Origin: a virus
Length of the DNA: 26,327 nt
IMG/VR virus record: IMGVR_UViG_3300042905_001238
Location: 1-26,327 of that record
Reading direction: 5' to 3' (one strand)
In this document: positions 22,366 through 26,327 of the stretch, in pieces
Layout: each line of letters starts with the position of its first letter
Numbering within the stretch: the stretch's first letter is position 1
The notes under the pieces: model-generated
Database searches by the model: none
What the model saw: the letters and a program-made list of their open reading frames with translations, nothing else
Told to the model about the DNA's origin: nothing
Program-made: the position numbers and the translations under genes

Positions 22366-24350
22366 GCAGCCAATACTTTCCTATCGTTTATTTTCTTAAC
22401 TTGTTTCTTTGTGCCGTGGGCTGACTGCCTAACTCTATCCATCATAGCGTGCAATTTCTTAGCCCCTGCCTTAGATGATCCGCCACCAATATCACTGACT
22501 ACATCAGCAGAAATAACAAACTCACCATCAGCTAATCTAGCAGGTTGCCTATTGCCTATTGTTGCACGGATAGAATCACTAAGCCCATCACCCGGACCAT
22601 CTAGATAATTACCGCCCCTAGCCAAGCTAGTTAACCCGCCTATTGCTAGTGGTATCTCCATCTGTTGAGTTTCTGGGTTGTAGACGTATTTAGAAGTATC
22701 AGTATATTGGTACTCATGCTCGTCTATCCCGGGGGCTGTAAAAGTTGCTGGCCTATACGGTGCGTACTTATCTCCTAGTGGGGATTCCTCTACTGTTATT
22801 GGTTTAAAGCCGTAGTTACGCTCACTACTATCCACCGGGGTTTGTGTCTGAGTAGCCTGTTGTGCCTGTAACTGCTTTAATATATCTGGCACTTGAGGCC
22901 GCTGTTGTTGCCGCCCTATATTAGCTAAGTAACTCTGCAGTGGATTGGACTCTTCTATTTGTGGGTTTATGCCCCGTACATATTCCTGAATAGCGTCCAT
23001 ATCTGGGGTAGCCATCTTCTTTTCTACTTCGCCACCATCAGCATAGCCATCGTACCCAGCTTCGTCATCGTAAGAACCGCCACCTGCTAACCCCATCAAC
23101 CCACCTACTGCAGCCTTAACAGCGCCGGGGTATTCAGTTATACCGGGGTAGGGGTTTACATCAGCAAAGTACTGTCTTTCTGAAGTATCAGTGTAAGATG
23201 CTGGTCCTGTGGGGAACTGAGCTATTCTTTCCACGGGCTTATACGGCCCTCTATACGGAGTAACTTTTGTCTCAGGCCGTCGATTACTAGACGGTTGCAT
23301 AGCGTCCATTAACATAGGCCCACCTATTGCCCCAGTAGCCAATACACCCGTCGTACCACCGGGATAATTATTAGGAAAATCATCAAACATACCGGGTTTT
23401 CCTGCCGAGGTTGATGGCGTTGCAGGTGCACCTACTTGTGGAGCAGGTGTTGGGCTAGGAGTTTGGAGTATTCCACGGGGTGGAAGTGGAGCTGCACCTA
23501 GTGGTACCTGTGGAGTACTTGAATAGAGGCTGGTGTTAATATTAGGACCGCCCCTAACTTGAGGTGTTCCACCATACATATTATATGGCGTCCCAGTACC
23601 TGTAAAAGCCCGAGCATCTGTGCCAATAGTCTGCCCTACGTTTGTGACTTCACCTGCCGCCCCACTGATTCCTCTACCCGTCGTAGACGGATTCCTTAAC
23701 CCTGTGGCTATACTGTTATCTATTTGGTTAATAGCGGGTCTAATTAATTGTTTACTCCCTTGGGATAATGCCCGTTCTCCTAGCTTCCTCCCTGCAAAGC
23801 TACTTAGGCTACCAGCAGCGCCAGCCGTACCCCATGCACCAAGCCCAGCCAGAAAACTTTGGCCTAGATCGCCTGTCTCCTCATATGTTCTACCCCCCTC
23901 GACTACGCCTATACCCCCACTTACATAAGGATTAGATAGTATTTCGCCAAATTGAGTTAATCCTCTAGAAAATACATTACCAGTTTGACTACCAGCAGCA
24001 GATAAACTACTAGCCCCCGGTGCAGTAACCCCTCCAGCGCCAACCCCCGGGGCTAACCCAGTAGCGGCACCCTGACCAAGAGCAGTGCCAGTTGGGAAGA
24101 CTGCAGAAGCACCACCAGTAGTACCAGCGGCGGCAAGTTCAGCGGCAGTGGCAAGTTCAGCGGCAGTGCCTACTGTTCCTGCTACTGTTCCTACTGTTCC
24201 TAGTGTACCCGCAGTACCCGCTACTAAACCCGCACCCCCCGCGCCTGCCGCCAGTGTACCTCCCGTTGTTGCTGCCGCTAATGTTGCGGCTGCTGCGGCT
24301 TCTGCCATTGCAATCGCTGCTGCTGACATGCCTACAACTATGAAAGCCAT
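22362..24350 (-). CDS. Ala/Gly/Thr-rich virion protein with conserved C-terminal domain
   Basis: A 662-residue protein with AAGGAG on the - strand. Residues 1-120 are almost entirely Ala, Gly, Thr, Val and Leu, an unusual hydrophobic flexible segment. Residues 120-400 are Pro/Gly/Thr-rich and poorly structured. G-G-L-M-G-L-A-G-G-G (416-425) and G-G-L-T-S-L-A-R-G-G (571-580) repeat a glycine-pair module. The C-terminus from 583 (D-G-P-G-D-G-L-S-D-S-I-R-A onward, through D-G-E-F-V-I-S-A-D-V-V-S and K-A-G-A-K-K-L-H-A-M-M) is a pattern I have seen at the C-terminus of many phage virion proteins, function unknown. A membrane-interacting ejection protein is possible because of the N-terminus, but not shown. 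Confidence 0.75.
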   Translation of the reverse strand: MAFIVVGMSAAAIAMAEAAAAATLAAATTGGTLAAGAGGAGLVAGTAGTLGTVGTVAGTVGTAAELATAAELAAAGTTGGASAVFPTGTALGQGAATGLAPGVGAGGVTAPGASSLSAAGSQTGNVFSRGLTQFGEILSNPYVSGGIGVVEGGRTYEETGDLGQSFLAGLGAWGTAGAAGSLSSFAGRKLGERALSQGSKQLIRPAINQIDNSIATGLRNPSTTGRGISGAAGEVTNVGQTIGTDARAFTGTGTPYNMYGGTPQVRGGPNINTSLYSSTPQVPLGAAPLPPRGILQTPSPTPAPQVGAPATPSTSAGKPGMFDDFPNNYPGGTTGVLATGAIGGPMLMDAMQPSSNRRPETKVTPYRGPYKPVERIAQFPTGPASYTDTSERQYFADVNPYPGITEYPGAVKAAVGGLMGLAGGGSYDDEAGYDGYADGGEVEKKMATPDMDAIQEYVRGINPQIEESNPLQSYLANIGRQQQRPQVPDILKQLQAQQATQTQTPVDSSERNYGFKPITVEESPLGDKYAPYRPATFTAPGIDEHEYQYTDTSKYVYNPETQQMEIPLAIGGLTSLARGGNYLDGPGDGLSDSIRATIGNRQPARLADGEFVISADVVSDIGGGSSKAGAKKLHAMMDRVRQSAHGTKKQVKKINDRKVLAA
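24132..24167 (-). repeat. 18-bp tandem repeat (two perfect copies)
   Basis: GGCAAGTTCAGCGGCAGT occurs twice in tandem (+ strand 24132-24149 and 24150-24167), followed by three near copies of ACTGTTCCT. It encodes the A-A-E-L-A-T-A-A-E-L-A-A-A-G part of the Ala/Gly-rich segment and may vary in length by slippage. Confidence 0.9.
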
Positions 24351-24823
24351 AATGAGTCTCCTTTATACTGCAAAAATTCTTGGTAACTTCCAATGGTCAA
24401 TTCGTTTTCTGCTTTGTCAATGTCGGTTTCTTCTGTTCCGCAGATCGTTGTCCACACAGTTTCTTCGTGCGTGACCAAGGCGCGTTTAACTCCAGCCGGT
24501 GACTCGAACATATCGCCCGATTTCATGCGCTTCCAGCCGTCCTCGGTCAATACCGAAATGTCACCCCTTACAACAATGTTAACCTGTTTGAACTTGTGCA
24601 GCTTCCCGATGAGAATGGAGCCTTTTGGCGCTGTCATTTCACGAACGTATACTTTATTACCAAAGCAATGGCGTAATGGAATTTCAATTTGTGGCATCTG
24701 CAATAATACAGCTTCAATGGCAAACAGCTTCTCGATCATGTCGCCACTCATCGTGCTCAGAGTGGTAGTAAAGTCTACCACTTCATTTGCTGTACTTTGG
24801 GGATCTACTAGCTGTAGGCTCAT
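24338..24823 (-). CDS. cupin-fold protein
   Basis: A 161-residue protein; I chose ATG 24823 (AAGGA upstream) rather than a TTG at 24883 that would overlap the fiber gene. Residues 50-125 are a cupin-type beta barrel: L-I-G-K-L-H-K (71-77), V-N-I-V-V-R-G-D-I-S-V-L (81-92), W-K-R-M-K-S-G-D-M-F-E-S-P-A-G-V-K-R (97-114), then E-T-V-W-T-T-I-C-G-T-E-E-T-D. H76 and H119 are candidate metal ligands, but the full ligand set of enzymatic cupins is not evident. Such cupins often stand beside phage tail genes, function unknown. It overlaps the next virion gene by 13 nt. Confidence 0.85.
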   Translation of the reverse strand: MSLQLVDPQSTANEVVDFTTTLSTMSGDMIEKLFAIEAVLLQMPQIEIPLRHCFGNKVYVREMTAPKGSILIGKLHKFKQVNIVVRGDISVLTEDGWKRMKSGDMFESPAGVKRALVTHEETVWTTICGTEETDIDKAENELTIGSYQEFLQYKGDSLWLS

Positions 24824-24863
24824 AGTGGCATTATCCTTAAGTTTCTTGCGTATGTATAGTGAA

Positions 24864-25793
24864 TTATGGTATGGCTGATACAAACTGCAATGTAGCTATG
24901 ACTCCGGGAGACTGTGGAGTGGTGGGAGTAGACCCAGCGGCTATAGTTGCAATACTTATCCCTAAATCAGTTCCATGCCACATGATCTCCAAGAAATCAG
25001 CAGCAGCTAATTGGATCATATAGTTTAAACCGGCAATGAGCTGCCCATCTACCCCGCCATGACTGCTGTGGATTGTAAAGACGCTATTGCTATTGGCTAT
25101 ACCTGCTCCAGTAGGGGTAGTTGCGTTCTTTCTAAACCATATATCAATGTCATGAGCCGCAGTGTCAGTATTAATAAACTGAGCGCTGAACTGTAAGTTA
25201 TATATCCCTGCATTGGTCACAGTGAGCTTGGTTGCCATAGCCCCGGTTAATGCTCTTGAGGTCACTGTTTGCGACACAGAGACGGTATACGTCCCTAGAC
25301 CACCGCTTGTACCTGTTAGCTGGACAACAACGTAGGTGTCGGCAGAAACCGTAGTTCCTGCTATTAACATCCCCGGAAAGATAAGCCCTGTTAACCCAGA
25401 GGCTACAGTTAGAACAGTTAGTGCTATTGAACCTGTGAAAGCTGCTGATCTAGAGGCAACCGATACCCCGCTAGATATGTCTGTAGTGGCAAGACGCATC
25501 GGGTATTCAGTAGTTACACTTCCACCAGCTTGATTGGTTGTATCGTAAAACGATCCATAAGGCAGAGTTATACCTACCCCCGACCCGGTAAAGTCTCCGC
25601 CTACAAAGTGATCCCCAGTAAATGTAGTTCCTTCAAACGTACCTCCAATAAAGGCATCTGCTTGTATAGGCGTTCTAGAGTCTAGCTGACTGAAGTAAAC
25701 CCCCAGTACCCGTATGAGCTGCGTGTTGTACTGCTGGTTGTATTGCACCGGGGGTACTGGCATCGGTGGAGCTCTGAACAACACCATACCCAT
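24864..25793 (-). CDS. fiber-like structural protein with inserted beta module
   Basis: A 309-residue protein with GGGAGAAG upstream (- strand) and a 1-nt overlap with the preceding gene's stop. The N-terminus (11-40) is a Pro/Gln/Asn linker. Residues 47-71 are F-x-G-G repeats (F-I-G-G-T-F-E-G-T-T-F-T-G). Residues 187-280 form a C1q/jelly-roll-like head (I-Y-N-L-Q-F-S-A-Q-F, then I-D-I-W-F-R-K-N). Between them, residues about 116-186 are a T/G/V-rich module with G-T-S-G-G-L-G-T-Y-T-V-S-V-S-Q-T-V, common in phage fibers. This fits a fiber, spike or capsid-decoration protein that contacts the host; the assembly partner is unknown. Confidence 0.75.
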   Translation of the reverse strand: MGMVLFRAPPMPVPPVQYNQQYNTQLIRVLGVYFSQLDSRTPIQADAFIGGTFEGTTFTGDHFVGGDFTGSGVGITLPYGSFYDTTNQAGGSVTTEYPMRLATTDISSGVSVASRSAAFTGSIALTVLTVASGLTGLIFPGMLIAGTTVSADTYVVVQLTGTSGGLGTYTVSVSQTVTSRALTGAMATKLTVTNAGIYNLQFSAQFINTDTAAHDIDIWFRKNATTPTGAGIANSNSVFTIHSSHGGVDGQLIAGLNYMIQLAAADFLEIMWHGTDLGISIATIAAGSTPTTPQSPGVIATLQFVSAIP

Positions 25794-26327
25794 TATCTTC
25801 TCCCGCTTGGCCTAGCATCAACACGGGGGCTACCTATCTGCCACTTAACCCCTATATCAGTAGAGCTTATCTTTATCGCCATCTGCCTTGCACGGGCACG
25901 GATAAACACTTGGTTTGTATACTCGTCCACTGCGGTACTAATAACTTGTTGGGCGTCTGAAGCCTCTTCAGTGTATGGAGCCCCCGGGAAACTGCGTGGT
26001 AGTATAGTTAATACTGCAGTAGGCGTTGGGTTTGCAGTCCTATCAGACCCATTAAAATTAACGTCAGGTATGATCCGCTTGGTTAGCATGAACTTATCAC
26101 CGTCATCTATGTCTATGTCGTTTGACTGGATATACGCTTCCATCCCCACCACCCCATCATCAACCCCATTTTCATGGCTGTACAAGTAGCTTATCCCTAG
26201 ATCAGAATCGTATTCCGCCGCCTGTGGGTAAGTCCTTAGTGGGCTATCGTTCCAAGCAGTACGCTCTATAGTGCCGTAGTACCAGATCTGTTCAAGGTAG
26301 TTGTAGATCACGTAACTATCATTAGTG
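25793..26327 (-). CDS. virion structural protein, C-terminal part (5'-truncated by window edge)
   Basis: The frame stays open to the window edge; a GTG at 26309-26311 is merely internal, since the upstream codons (T-N-D-S-Y) continue the same domain. The visible ~178 residues contain Y-N-Y-L-E-Q-I-W-Y-Y-G-T, T-A-W-N-D-S-P-L-R-T-Y-P, H-E-N-G-V-D-D-G, F-I-R-A-R-A-R-Q-M and a final W-Q-I-G-S-P-R-V-D-A-R-P-S-G-R-R. I recognise this ending from large tail- or baseplate-associated proteins of podo-like phages, whose function is not firmly assigned. It is the upstream neighbour of the fiber gene and, by direction, is transcribed before it. Confidence 0.75.
   Translation of the reverse strand, partial: TNDSYVIYNYLEQIWYYGTIERTAWNDSPLRTYPQAAEYDSDLGISYLYSHENGVDDGVVGMEAYIQSNDIDIDDGDKFMLTKRIIPDVNFNGSDRTANPTPTAVLTILPRSFPGAPYTEEASDAQQVISTAVDEYTNQVFIRARARQMAIKISSTDIGVKWQIGSPRVDARPSGRR

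Noticed and set aside
24085-24474. 129-residue Ala/Val/Pro-rich + strand ORF
   Set aside because: Antisense shadow of the Ala/Gly-rich virion gene; its composition follows from the opposite-strand repeats.
13366-26327. Diversity-generating retroelement near the fiber gene
   Set aside because: No reverse transcriptase or template/variable repeat pair was found in the window.

Overview
The window is a gene-dense piece of a tailed double-stranded DNA phage (Caudoviricetes), most likely from an environmental proteobacterial phage. Evidence is phage family-A DNA polymerase and AEP-type primase-helicase genes, a SleB-type endolysin, a DUF3310 protein, and a block of virion proteins that includes a 2030-residue giant protein. 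Genes overlap by 1-4 nt, Shine-Dalgarno sites are frequent, and no gap exceeds about 100 bp. No RNA gene, integrase, insertion sequence or CRISPR array was found. The host and tail morphology cannot be fixed from this window alone.

Left half (1-13309, + strand): an early/replication module. It starts inside a VRR-NUC nuclease gene. Three small unknown genes follow, then a DNA polymerase carrying leucine at the position equivalent to E. coli Pol I 762. Next is a cluster of small genes (about 2.9-5.5 kb), several of which share the same stop/start junction sequence. After these come DUF3310, the endolysin, a winged-helix/PD-(D/E)XK/Fe-S nuclease fusion, an HNH protein and an SNF2-type helicase. 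A probable promoter with a palindromic operator separates this from a coiled-coil protein, an ssDNA-binding-like protein, a small HTH protein, a terminator-like hairpin, and the primase-helicase.

Middle (13310-13365): a strong GC hairpin plus T-tract where the two transcription units converge.

Right half (13366-26327, - strand): part of the virion module, transcribed right to left. In gene order it contains the C-terminal end of a large virion protein that runs off the window, a fiber-like protein with an inserted beta module, a cupin, an Ala/Gly-rich virion protein, a GNAT-fold protein resembling T7 gp13, two Gln/Gly-rich virion proteins, and the giant protein. The giant protein has an HEMLH metalloprotease motif, six perfect-length 11-residue repeats and a C-terminal region resembling large polyvalent proteins. 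Together the last genes look like internal or ejected virion proteins. Capsid, portal and terminase genes probably lie to the right of the window.

The observations most worth following are the recurrent GGAGAACACATGA gene seams, the giant polyvalent protein with its hendecad array, the wHTH-nuclease fusion, the hairpin directly in front of a primase gene with no Shine-Dalgarno, and the palindrome-overlapped promoter at 8613-8641.
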